Positions 11,376 to 23,521 of a stretch of DNA of 64,000 nucleotides are shown here, piece after piece (within the stretch, counting starts at the first letter, position 1; the number at the start of each line of letters is the position of its first letter). Under the pieces are notes generated by a model that made no database searches, was not told the origin of the DNA, and worked only from the letters and a program-made list of their open reading frames with translations. This stretch comes from Nematostella vectensis (lineage: Eukaryota > Cnidaria > Anthozoa > Actiniaria > Edwardsiidae). Position numbers and translations under genes: made by a program. The stretch spans positions 7,996,313-8,060,312 of the forward strand of contig NC_064041.1 of NCBI RefSeq assembly GCF_932526225.1, read 5' to 3'.

Positions 11376-14300
11376 CAAACCCCATGATGTTACCCCTCCA
11401 AAACACACCCCACACAGGTACCCCTCCCAAACACACCCCACAGAGAAACCCCTCCCAAACACACCCCACACAGATACCCCTCCCAAACACACCCCACAGA
11501 GGTACCACTCCCAAACACACCGCACATAGGTACCCTTCCCAAACACACCCCACACAAGTTTCCCTCCCAAACACACCCCACACATTAACCCCTCAAAAAC
11601 ACACCCCACACAGGTACCCCTCCCAAACACACCCCACACAGGTATCCCTCCCAAACACACCCCACACAGGTACCCTTCCCAAACACTTCCCACAGAGGTA
11701 CCCCTCCCAAACACACCCCACACAGGTTTTGCCCCCCAAACACACCCCACACAGGTACCCTTCTCAAACACACCCCACAGAGGTACCCCTCCCTAACACA
11801 CCCAACACAGATTTATCCTCCCGAACACACCCCACACAGGTACCCCTCCCAAACACACCCCACACAGGTACCCCTCACAAACACACCCCACACAGGTACC
11901 CTTCCCAAACACACCCCACACAAGTACCCCTCCCAAACACACCCCACACATTAACCCCTCAAAAACACACCCCACACAGGTACCCCTCATAAACAAACCC
12001 CACACAGATACCCCTCACAAACACACCCCACACAGGTTTCGCCTCCCAAACACACCCCACACAGGTACCCAACACAAGCACACCCCACACAGGTACCCCT
12101 CATAAACACACCCCACACCGGTACCCCTCCCAAAAAGACGCCACACAGGTACCCCTCCAAAACACACCCCACACAGTTACCCCTCACAAACACGCCCCAT
12201 ACAGCTACCCTTTATATACACGCAACACACAGGTTCCCCTCACAAACACACCCCACACAAGTACCCCTCATAAACACACCCCACACAGGTTCCCCTCACA
12301 AACACACCTCACACAGTTACCCCTCCCAAACACTACCCACACAGTTACCCCACACAGGTACCCCTCATAAACACACCCCACACAGGTTTCCCTCACAAAC
12401 ACACCTCACACAGTTACCCCACACAAACACACCTCACACATGTACCCCTCACAAACACACCCGAGACATGTACCCTTCAAATACACACCCGACACAGGTA
12501 TCCCTTAAAAAAGGCACCCCACACAGGTACCCCTCACAAACACACCCAACACAGGTTTCCCCTCCCAAATACTACCCACACAGTTACCCCACACAAGCAC
12601 ACCCCACACAGGTACCCCTCATAAACACGCCCCACACATGTATCCCTCAAACACGCACCCCACACAGGTACCCCTCACAAACACACCCAACACAGGAAAC
12701 CTCACAAACACACCCCACACAGGTACCCCACAATAGTACACCCCACACAAATACTCCTCATAAACACGCCACACACAGGTACCCCGCACAAACACACCCC
12801 ACAGAGGTACCCCTCCCAATCACACCCCACACAGGCACCCCTCACAAACACACCCCACAGAGGTACTCCTCCAAAACACACCCCACACAGGTACCTCTCC
12901 CAAACACGCCCCACACAGGTACCCCTCCCAAACACACTCCACACAGGTACCCCTCATAAACACACCCCACACAGGTACCCCTCACAAACACCTCCCATAC
13001 AGTTACCCCACACAAGCACACCCCACACAGGTACCCCTCATAAACACACCCCACACAGGTACACCTCACAAACACACCCCACACAGGTACCCCACACAAA
13101 CTCACCCCACACATGTATCCTCAAAAACACACCCCACACAGGTACCCCTCCCAAACACACCCCACACAGTTACCCCTCAAAAACACACACGACACAGTTA
13201 CCCCTCACAAACACGCCCAACACAGCTACCCCGAATAAACACGCCCCACACAGGTACCCCTAATAAACACACCCCACACAGGTTCCCCTCACAAACACAC
13301 CTCACACAGTTACCCCTCGCAAACACACCCCACACAGGTTTCCCCTCCCAAACACTACCCACACAGTTACCACTCCCAAACACACCCCACACATGTTTCC
13401 CCTCCCAAACACACCCCGCACAGGTACCCCTCCCAAACACACCCCACACAGGTACCCCTCCCAAACACACCCCATACAGGTACCCCTCCCAAACACACCC
13501 CACACAGGTATCCCTCCCAAACACACCCCACACAGGTACCCTTCCCAAACACACCCCACAGAAGTACCCCTCCCAAACACACCCCACACAGGTTTTGCCC
13601 CCCAAACACACCCCACACAGGTACCCTTCTCAAACACACCCCACACAGGTTTATCCTACCAAACACACCCCACAAATGTACCCCTCCCAAGCACACCCCA
13701 CACAGGTACCCCTCACAAACACACCCCACACAGGTACCCTTCCCAAACACACCCCACACAAGTACCCCTCCCAAACACACCCCACACATTAACCCCTCAA
13801 AAACACACCCCACACAGGTACCCCTCCCAAACACACCCCACACAGGTATCCCTCCCAAACACACCCCACACAGGTACCCTTCCCAAACACACCCCACAGA
13901 GGTACCCCTCCCAAACACATCCCACACAGGTTTTGCCCCCCAAACACACCCCACACAGGTACCCTTCTCAAACACACCCCACAGAGGTACCCCTCCCTAA
14001 CACACCCAACACAGGTTTATCCTCCCGAACACACCCCACACAGGTACCCCTCCCAAACACACCCCACACAGGTTTATCCTCCCAAACACACCCCACAAAT
14101 GTACCCCTCCCAAGCACACCCCACACAGGTACCCCTTACAATCACACCCCACACAGGTACCCTTCCCAAACACACCCCACACAAGTACCCCTCCCAAACA
14201 CACCCCACACATTAACCCCTCAAAAACACACCCCACACAGGTACCCCCTCCCAAACACACCCCACACAGGTATCCCTCCCAAACACACCCCACACAGGTA

Positions 14301-15758
14301 CCCTTCCCAAACACACCCCACAGAGGTACCCCTCCCAAACACATCCCACACAGGTTTTGCCTCCCAAACACACCCCACACAGGTACCCTTCTCAAACACA
14401 CCCCACAGAGGTACCCCTCCCTAACACACCCAACACAGGTGTATCCTCCCGAACACACCCCACACAGGTACCCCTCCCAAACACACCCCACACAGGTACC
14501 CCTAACAAACACACCCCACACAGGTACCCTTCCCAAACACACCCCACACAAGTACCACTCCCAAACACACCCCACACATTAACCCCTCAAAAACACACCC
14601 CACACAGGTACCCCTCATAAACACACCCCACACAGGTACCCCTCAAAAACACACCCCACACAGGTTTCGCCTCCCAAACACACCCCACACAGGTACCCCT
14701 CATAAACACACCCCACACAGGTACCCCTCACAAACACACCCCATACAGGTACCCCACACAAGCACACCCCACACAGGTACCCCTTATAAACACACCCCAC
14801 ACAGGTACCCCTCCCAAAAAGACGCCACACAGTTACCCTTCAAAAACACACACGACACAGGTACCCCTCCCAAACACACCCCACACAGTTACCCCTCACA
14901 AACACGCCTCATACAGCTACCCTTCATATACACGCAACACACAGGTTCCCTTCACAAACACACCCCACACAGGTACCCCTCATAAACACACCCCACACAG
15001 GTTCCCCTCACAAACACACCTCACACAGTTACCCCTCCCAAACACTACCCACACAGTTACCCCACACAGGTACCCCTCATAAACACACCCCACACAGGTT
15101 TCCCTCACAAACACACCTCACACAGTTACCCCACACAAACACACCTCACACATGTACCCCTCACAAACACACCCGAGACATGTACCCTTCAAATACACAC
15201 CCGACACAGGTATCCCTCAAAAAGGCACCCCACACAGGTACCCCTCACAAACACACTCAACACAGGTTTCCCCTCCCAAATACTACCCACACAGTTACCC
15301 CACACAAGCACACCCCACACAGGCACCCCTCATAAACACGCCCCACACATGTATCCCTCAAAAACGCACCCCACACAGGTACCCCTCACAAACACACCCA
15401 ACACAGGAAACCTCACAAACACACCCCACACAGGTACCCCACAATAGTACACCCCACACAAGTACTCCTCATAAACACGCCACACACAGTTACCCCTCAC
15501 AAACATGGCCCACACAGGTATCCCTTACAAACACACCCCACACAGGTATCCCAAACAAGCACACCACACACAGGTACCCCTCATAAACACACCCCACACA
15601 GTTACACCTCAAAAACACTGCCCACACTGGTACCCCTCACAAACACATCCCACACAGGTACCCCTACCAAACACACCCCACACAGCTACCCCTCCCAAAC
15701 ACACCCCACACAGTCACACCTCAAAAACACTGCCCACACAGGTACCCCTCACAAACAC
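11376..15758. repeat. 28-bp minisatellite, tract 3 (contains duplication junction)
   Basis: About 156 units. The junction between copies I and II of the 12.1-kb duplication lies inside it near 12,759-12,780. From there on it repeats tract 1 base for base as far as I compared. Open frames of up to 343 codons on the plus strand are minisatellite translations. Confidence 0.95.
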
Positions 15759-16083
15759 AATGTTATTTCCAAACCAGTGGGAGTGGGAAGCAAATACAAA
15801 TAGTCTGTTTCTATAAATTCAAGCAAGATCAGTATGAATGCCGAAACCTATGTTTAACAATCGAAACAACTTTTTGGCTCGGGTGGGGTGGCGGGTGGTG
15901 GAGAAATATATACGCCCCTTCTGGTCATTTTCTTAGAAGTTTTGAAAATATTAGGAGGAAAGCCGCCCCCATAGCCCCTTTCATTGCTACGGCCCTGACA
16001 ATAAAGACTTATTTTCTCTTGCGACGTCATATTTATTTTTGAACATTTCATTTGATACATGTTTATACTTCGCCCCTCAGCCT
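15759..16083. other. 3' flank of receptor copy 3
   Basis: Duplicate of 3613-3937, including the minus-strand AATAAA at 16,032-16,037. Nothing else seen. Confidence 0.65.
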
Positions 16084-17175
16084 TTACAGAGAGGTGGTGA
16101 CGGGGCAAGATGATAACGACGGGACCTCTGCTTGAGAGCTTTCCTGGCAAATGTCGCGGTTCAGTACAGCGCTAGAAGTGTTTTCTTGTGGGTTCTTGGT
16201 CCTGGCCACACATTCCCTTCGGACCACGATTGGGCCAGGACAAACATCGCGGCTCAGTACAACTCTAGAAGGAGTGTCTTGAAGGTTGTTGGTTCTGGCA
16301 ACACGTTCGCCTCTTACCACAAATGGACCATTTGTTGGGTATAATTGAACACGTGTACAACACAAGAACTTAACGAGAGCTTTTTTAAAGCCGTCCATTC
16401 TGAGTGTAAAAATCACAGGGTTAACCAGTGAGTTAGCGAACCTTATACAGTAGCAAGCTAGCACCACATGGGCCTCGGTGTTTCTAACATCAGTGACAAA
16501 TATCACAGTCGGGACACAACACAAAAGTGAGATGGAAGTTGCGGTGACCAGGGTCTTGGCCATGTTTCTCTCTCGTTGTTGTGTCTGGGGTAACGCCTGG
16601 CGCCCGTGCTGTCTGTTCTGCAGTTTGAACTTGACAAAAATAGCAGCATAGCAAAGACAGATAACGGGAAGTGTACAAGCGATCAAGTATTTTACGAAGA
16701 TATTAAACACGTCAACAGAAATAAGCAGGGCTACAATAGCAGAGGAGATACATAACAATTGGAACGCAAAACAAAAATAGTATGGGTACATTCTTGAGAC
16801 ACGATAACGAAAAGGGAACATCGTAGCGAAAAATCGCTCAATGGCAATGATCAAAAGACCAAGTCCTGAACTCACTGTAGCATATACCTGAAAGGCACTA
16901 CACGCGAATGAGTCTGGTACTTGGTGCGCTAACACTGCGTGCGTGTCGTGTCCGAGTGATATGAAGACGGACAGGCAAATCGCCGCTATCCCAACTAGCG
17001 CATCGGCCAGCGCTAAGCTCACGATGAAGTAAGCACTGCGCTTACGGAGAGTTCTGTTCGTAATAAACACAATGAGTGTTAGGACATTTGCCAAAGCTGC
17101 AAGAGTACCCTCGCCCAAGAACACAGCGATAGCAATGGTGTTAGTGTTGGGCTTTCCACTCGTTGTTCCTGACAT
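16084..17175 (-). CDS. Class A GPCR, copy 3, type A, intact
   Basis: Encodes a 363-residue receptor identical at every residue to copy 1, as expected from the 12,146-bp tandem duplication. ATG at 17,175 by the same reasoning as copy 1 (upstream extension only from GTG). All receptor landmarks and the two 31-residue tail repeats are present. Since the upstream flank is duplicated too, this copy should have the same regulation as copy 1 if both are real. If the assembly has collapsed or doubled this locus, this is the entry to doubt first. Confidence 0.85.
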   Translation of the reverse strand: MSGTTSGKPNTNTIAIAVFLGEGTLAALANVLTLIVFITNRTLRKRSAYFIVSLALADALVGIAAICLSVFISLGHDTHAVLAHQVPDSFACSAFQVYATVSSGLGLLIIAIERFFATMFPFRYRVSRMYPYYFCFAFQLLCISSAIVALLISVDVFNIFVKYLIACTLPVICLCYAAIFVKFKLQNRQHGRQALPQTQQRERNMAKTLVTATSISLLCCVPTVIFVTDVRNTEAHVVLACYCIRFANSLVNPVIFTLRMDGFKKALVKFLCCTRVQLYPTNGPFVVRGERVARTNNLQDTPSRVVLSRDVCPGPIVVRRECVARTKNPQENTSSAVLNRDICQESSQAEVPSLSSCPVTTSL

Positions 17176-19149
17176 CGCGGCTAGTGTTTTTGGCTGAAGC
17201 CCCACAGTACTAGTACTTATAGTTATAAGCGAAATCTATCGCCGTTACGCCCCCTTCGTAACTCAGGTGGCTTGTTTGCTTGCATGCGTGTCCCGTTAAG
17301 TACTGTTTTTCGTAATTATTTCATGTGTGCCCCTTAGGAAGACCCAATAGGAGTAAAGAGGAAGTGAAACTTGACCATTCTCTCTCCTGTTTTTTTTAAG
17401 AAAAGTAAATAAATCTTATAATAACGTTACACTGTGAAATTATTACCATTGATGTTTCTATGTTTTTCTTTAAGTAACTCAATGGTAAATTTGACTCAAG
17501 TCTGAAACGACGATTGGAAAAAAAAAGTATTCATTTCATAGGTATTCTTTGATAGCTCAGTATTTAAGATATTGCTGATAAAAAAATTAAATTTCACAGA
17601 TAATCGAGTTTGTGCTATTCTCGTCATTTCGTTCTCGTGATTGCAAGTGTGTTGACAAGTGCACTTCTATCGTGTTCAATGGAACGTTTTCGCTAAATGA
17701 GTAGTATTCAACATGCATCTCGGGAATATCTCGTTCGAAAACACGATAATACGAATATCATAAAGCTTTTAATTTCGCAATGTTTTGGGACACCTTATAA
17801 AAGTGTTGTATGTTGAGTCCACCGCAATCTGAACGGACTAAAGCGATTTGCTAATGGATATCAGAGTATTCGAATGGGTATAGGAGCATCCAAAGAAAGG
17901 GTTGAAGGAAAATCCTCGAAAGCCAAACAATGAAAGGAGTTAGAGCCATTTTACATTAGTACTAACATTATTAAAGTTTAAGGTCATTCAATTCTAATTC
18001 CGTCGGCTTGATCAATGGGAAAAACTACAATAATGTCCTAATGAATCTTACGTCGGTCACTCACGCACCGGACCAGTGACCACCCAGCAGCTTAAATATG
18101 TCGTGTGCAGTTTTACTAGTAGTTGCTTTATTTTAAGATGGTCCTAAAAAATGTGATACGCTTACCAACCTGTGGCACTTCGTAAAATGCAATCAAATTG
18201 AAAAAAATATAATAAGTAATAACAACAAATAAAATACTGATAGCGAAAAAGATGAAGAAAAAAACGTTATAGCGCATTACGGATTTCTGATTTTTCAATT
18301 TTTAAGTTGTTGAGGTTTTGTTTCATAATTTAATGGCTGCCTTCTAAATGTTCTACCCATCAAGCTATGTAGATATTTTGGAGAAAAAACTTGATCCCAA
18401 CAAACCTAGTATTTGCATTCTGGACAGAATTGTTAAAACAAAAGTTTTAACACAGAATTGTGAGAAGAAAAGTCAGTGATTAAGTATTCCGGAAACTGTA
18501 TTCTGTGTCCTCAACAGACTGTCAACATATAAAAGCAGTATTTTCAGTTGAAAATATTTTTCGTGCACTGAACTCGTTTACTTTTGACATCCATTTCTTT
18601 TTCTAGTTTCTCGAAAATAATAATATGATTGTATTTTGAGCGCGGGATGTAATTGAATGGACTAGGACGAAAAATGTATGGAAATTTTTTAACTGTTTTC
18701 GTTTTCAAGGGTCACCGAATAATCTTCCCCAAGCACTTCTAATCCCTGCACCGCTTTTTGAAGCAAACTTCATTTATTTTGCAAAAATTCGCAGAGCGAA
18801 TATTTGAAATTCCCATTGAGCTTTTTTGGATTGTAAACTTTAGGGCATAGTGAAATAGTGCAATACGAACAATTTCGTTTTTCTTAACAAATCAACCACC
18901 CTGCAAAATTACAAAGCCCGTTGATCGGACAGGTGACGAAAGGCTATGAAACCCTATGCAAATAAGATGTTCATCTCAGTTGTGAATTTTAATCTAAAAA
19001 AACGCTTAAATCACTGCGAATTTCAATCCACCCTTCAACTAAAACAGCTTTATTCTATTTCACAGTATCAACTGATACAGAGGAAGTTGTATTTTTAAAA
19101 ATGGTGTTTTCAATATTCTAACAAAAATAAAACAACCTCGTTCCGCATG
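17176..19149. other. Type A upstream flank, copy 3
   Basis: Duplicate of the upstream region of copy 1 (5030-7003); same features, no gene seen. Confidence 0.6.
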
Positions 19150-19160
19150 CAGATCTACGT

Positions 19161-19345
19161 ACAAATCAACCAACCAACCAACCAACCAACCACCCACCCA
19201 CCCAACCAACCAACCAACCACCCACCCAGCCACCCATCCACCCACCCACCCACCCACCCACCCACTCACCCACCCACCCACCCACCCAACCAACCAACCA
19301 ACCAATCAATCACCCACCCACTCACTCACTCAATCACCCACCCAC
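19161..19345. repeat. (CCAA)n/(CCCA)n microsatellite, copy 2
   Basis: Identical in layout to 7015-7199. Precise conservation of an unstable tetranucleotide tract supports a very recent duplication or an assembly duplicate. Confidence 0.95.
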
Positions 19346-21504
19346 CCTCCCAAACACACCCCACACAGGTACCCTTCCCAAACACACCCCACACAGGTAC
19401 CCCTCCCAAACACACCCTACAAAGGTTTCGCCTCCCAAACACACCCCACACAGGTTTCCCCTCCCAAACACACCATACACAGGTATCCCTCCCAAACACA
19501 CCCCACACAGGTTTCCCCTCCCAAACACACCCCACACAGGTACCCCTCCAAAACACACCCCACACAGGTACCCCTCACAAACACACCCCACACAGGTACC
19601 CTTCCCAAACACACCACACACAGGTACCCCTCCCGAACACACCCCACACAGTAACCCCTCAAAAACACACCCCACACAGGTAACCCTCATAAACATACCC
19701 TACACAAGTACCCCTCACAAACACACCCCATACAGGTACCCTACACAAGCACACCCCACACAGGTACCCTTCATAAACACGCCCCACACAGGTACCCCTC
19801 ACAAACCCACCCCACACAGGTACCCCACACAAGCACACCCCACACAGGTACCCCTCCAGACACACCCCACACATGTATCCTCAAAAACACACCCTACACA
19901 GGTCCCCCCCCAAACACACCTCACACAGTTACCCCTCAAAAACACACACGATACAGGTAGCCCTTCCAAACACACCCCACACAGTTACCCCTAACAAACA
20001 CGCCCCACACAGCTACCTCTCATAAACACGCAACACACAGGTTCCCCTCACAAACACACCCCACACAGGTACCCCTCATAATCACACCCCACACAGGTTT
20101 CCCCTCCCAAACACATCCCACACAGGTACCCCTCCCAAACACGCCCCACACAGGTACCCCTCACAAACACACCTCACACAGTTACCCCTCACAAACACAC
20201 CCCAAACAGGTTTCCCCTTTCAAACACTACCAAAACAGTTACCCCTCCCAAACACACCCCACACAGGTTTCCCCTCCCAAACACATCCCACACAGGTACC
20301 CCTCCCAAACACGCCCCACACAGGTACCCCTCATAAACACACCCCACACAGGTTCCCCACACAAACACACCTCACACAGTTACCCCTAACAAACACACCC
20401 CAAACAGGTTTCCCCTCCCAAACACTACCCACACAGTTACCCCTCCCAAACACACCCCACACAGGTTTCCCCTCCCAAACACACCCCACACAGGTACCCC
20501 TCCCAAACACACCCCACACAGGTACCCCTCCCAAACACACCTCACACAGGTACCCCTCCCAAACACACCCCACACAGGTACCCTTCCCAAACACACCCCA
20601 CACAGGTACCCCTCCCAAACACACCCTACAAAGGTTTCGCCTCCCAAACACACCCAACACAGGTACCCTTCTCAAACAAACCCCACACAGGTACCCCTCC
20701 CAAACACACCTCACACAGGTTCCCCTCACAAACACACCTCACACAGTTAACCCTCCCAAACACTATCCACACAGTTACCCCACACAGGTACCCCTCATAA
20801 ACACACCCCACACAGGTTCCCCTCACAAACACATCTCACACAGTTACCCCTCACAAACACACCTCACACAGGTACCCCTCACAAACACACCTCACACAGG
20901 TACCCCTCACAAACACACCCGACACAGGTACCCCTCAAATACACACCCGACACAGGTTTCCCTTAAAAACGCACCCCACACAGGTACCCTTCACAAACAC
21001 ACCCAACACAGGTACCCCACACAAGCACACCCCACACAGTTACCCCACTTAAGCACACCCCACACAGGTACCCCTCATAAACACGCCCCACACAGGTATC
21101 CTTCAAAAACGCACCCCACACAGGTACCCCTCACAAACACACCCAACACATGAAACGTCACAAACACACCCCACACAGGTACCCCACACAAGTACACCCC
21201 ACACAAGTACTCCTCATAAACACGCCCCACACAGGTACCCCTAACAAACATGCCCCACACAGGTATCCCTTACAAACACACCCCACACAGGTATCCCAAA
21301 CAAGTACACCCCACACAGGTACCCCTCATAAACACACCCCACACAGTTACTCCTCAAAAACACTGCCCACACTGGTACCCCTCACAAACACATCCCACAC
21401 AGGTACCCCTCCCAAGCACACCCCACACAGCTACCCCTTCCAAACACAACTCACACAGTCACACCTTAAAAACACTGCCCACAGAGGTACCCCTCACAAA
21501 CACA
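19346..21504. repeat. 28-bp minisatellite, tract 4
   Basis: About 77 units, the duplicate of tract 2 with the same unit count and variant order. Confidence 0.95.
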
Positions 21505-21828
21505 ATGTTATTTCCAAACCAGTGGGATTGGGAAGCAAATACAAATAGTCTGTTTCTATAAATTCAAGCAATATCAGTATGAATGTCGAAACCTATGTTT
21601 AACAATAGAAACCTCTTTTTGGCTCTGGTGGGGTGGCGGGTGGTGGAGAAATATATCCGCCACTTCTGGTCATTTTCTTAGAAGTTTTGAAAATATTAGG
21701 AGGAAAGCCGTCCCCAAAGCCCCTTTCATTGCTACGGCCCTGACAATAAAGACTAATTTTCTCTTGCGACGTCATATTTATTTTTGAACATTTCATTTGA
21801 TACATGTTTATACTTCGCCCCTCAGCCT
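21505..21828. other. 3' flank of receptor copy 4
   Basis: Duplicate of 9359-9682; nothing additional. Confidence 0.6.
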
Positions 21829-22903
21829 TTACAGAGAGGTGGTGACGGGGCAAGATGATAACAACGGGACCTCTGCTTGAGAGCTTTCCTGGCAAATGTC
21901 GCGGTTCAGTACAGCTCTAGAAGTGTTTTCTTGTGGGTCCTTGGTCCTGGCCACACATTCCCTTGTGAACACGATTGGGCCAGGACAAACATCGCGGCTC
22001 AGTACAACTCTAGAAGGAGTGTCTTGAATGTTGTCGGTTCTGGCGACAGGTTCGCCTCTTACCACAAATGGACCATTTGTTGGGTGCAACTGAACACGTG
22101 AACAACACAAGAACTTAACGAGAGCCTTTTTAAAGCCGTCCATTCTGAGTGTATAAACCACAGGGTTAACCAGTGAGTTAGCGCACCTTATACAGTAGCA
22201 AGCTAGCACCACATGGGCCTCGGTGTTTCTAAAATCAGTGACAAATATTACAGTCGGGACGCAACACAAAAGTGTAAGGGAAGTTGCGGTGACCAGGGTC
22301 TTGGCCATGTTTCTCTCTCGTTGTTGTGTCTGGGGTAATGCCTGGCGCCCGTGCTGTCTGTTCTGCAGTTTGAACTTGACAAAGATAGCAGCATAGCAAA
22401 GACAGATAACGGGAAGTGTACAAGCGATCAAGTATTTAACAAAGATATAAAACACGTTAACAGAAATAAGCAGGGCTACAATAGCAGAGGAGGAACATAA
22501 CAATTGGAACGCAAAACCAAAATAGTATGGGTACATTCTTGAGACACGATAACGAAAAGGGAACATCGTAGAGAAAAACCGCTCAATGGCAATAATCAAA
22601 AGACCAAGTCCTGAACTCACTGTAGGATATACCTGAAAGGCACTACACGCGAATGAGTCTGGTACTTGGTGCGCTAACACTTCGCGCGTGTCGTGTCCGA
22701 GTGCTATGAAGACGGACAGGCAAATCGCCGCTATCCCAACTAGCGCATCGGCCAGCGCTAAGCTCGCGATGAAGTAAGCACTGCGCTTACGGAGAGTTCT
22801 GTTCGTAATAAACACAATGAGTGTTAGGGCATTTGACACAGCTGCAAGGGCACCCTCGCCCAAGAACACAGCAATAGCAATGGTGTTAGTGTGGGGCTTT
22901 CCA
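21829..22903 (-). pseudogene. GPCR copy 4, type B, start codon and promoter lost
   Basis: Duplicate of copy 2 with the same breakpoint before GKPHTNT and the same upstream in-frame stop. I see one amino-acid change in the tail (DNLQD becomes DNIQD, from a single base near 22,028) and a silent change near 22,873. The rest of the frame is open through all seven helices. Same reasoning as copy 2 for calling it a pseudogene. Confidence 0.7.
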
Positions 22904-23521
22904 AAATTCTCTCTCTACCCCTCAAGCTCATCTAAATATTTTTAAATTATAAAGTTCACCCAAACAAACCTAAAATATGCGTCGTGGACGAATTGTTAAA
23001 AGGAAAGCCAGGGATAAAGTATCAAGGTACTGTATTCTGGGTCCTCCACAGACTGTTCTCAACATAAAAAGGCACCATCTCAAGTTGAAAAATATTCTCG
23101 TGACCTGTACTCGAAACCTTTTTACATAATTCATTCTTCTTTATTTACCCCAAAAATAATAATGAAATAATATTTTGTACGTGATATGTAATTAAATGGA
23201 ACTAAGGAAGCAAGATGTATGAAATTTTTTAACCGATTTTAAGGGTCACCGAATAATCTTCGACTAGCACTTTCGATGCGAGGACCGCTGTTTTTGTACG
23301 GAACTCAGTCATTTTAATTGCAAAAATTCGCACAGAAAGTATTTTAATTTTTTATGGCCTTTTTTGATTGTGAGCTTTAAGATAAATTACGCGAGCCGTT
23401 TTCGGCGAGTGATATTAATCCCAAATTCTACTTGGAACCCATATTATAACATTTTTATATATAAATGCGCATAATTGAGAGAGCGAGTGCGTCCAAAATC
23501 GCAAAAGTACCATCTCCGAAA
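22904..23521. other. Type B upstream flank, copy 4
   Basis: Duplicate of 10,758-11,375. No gene seen. Confidence 0.55.

Larger units (their letters stand above)
613..12758. repeat. 12.1-kb tandem segmental duplication, copy I
   Basis: The block spans the end of minisatellite tract 1, receptor copies 1 and 2, their flanks, tract 2 and the first part of tract 3. Every landmark recurs exactly 12,146 bp downstream: receptor stops 3938/16084 and 9683/21829, and microsatellite 7015/19161. Receptor copies 1 and 3 encode identical proteins. I saw only isolated single-base differences between copies 2 and 4. The left edge is set by a small indel near 609-612, to the left of which the two sequences diverge. 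Either a very recent duplication or an assembly duplicate. Confidence 0.9.
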
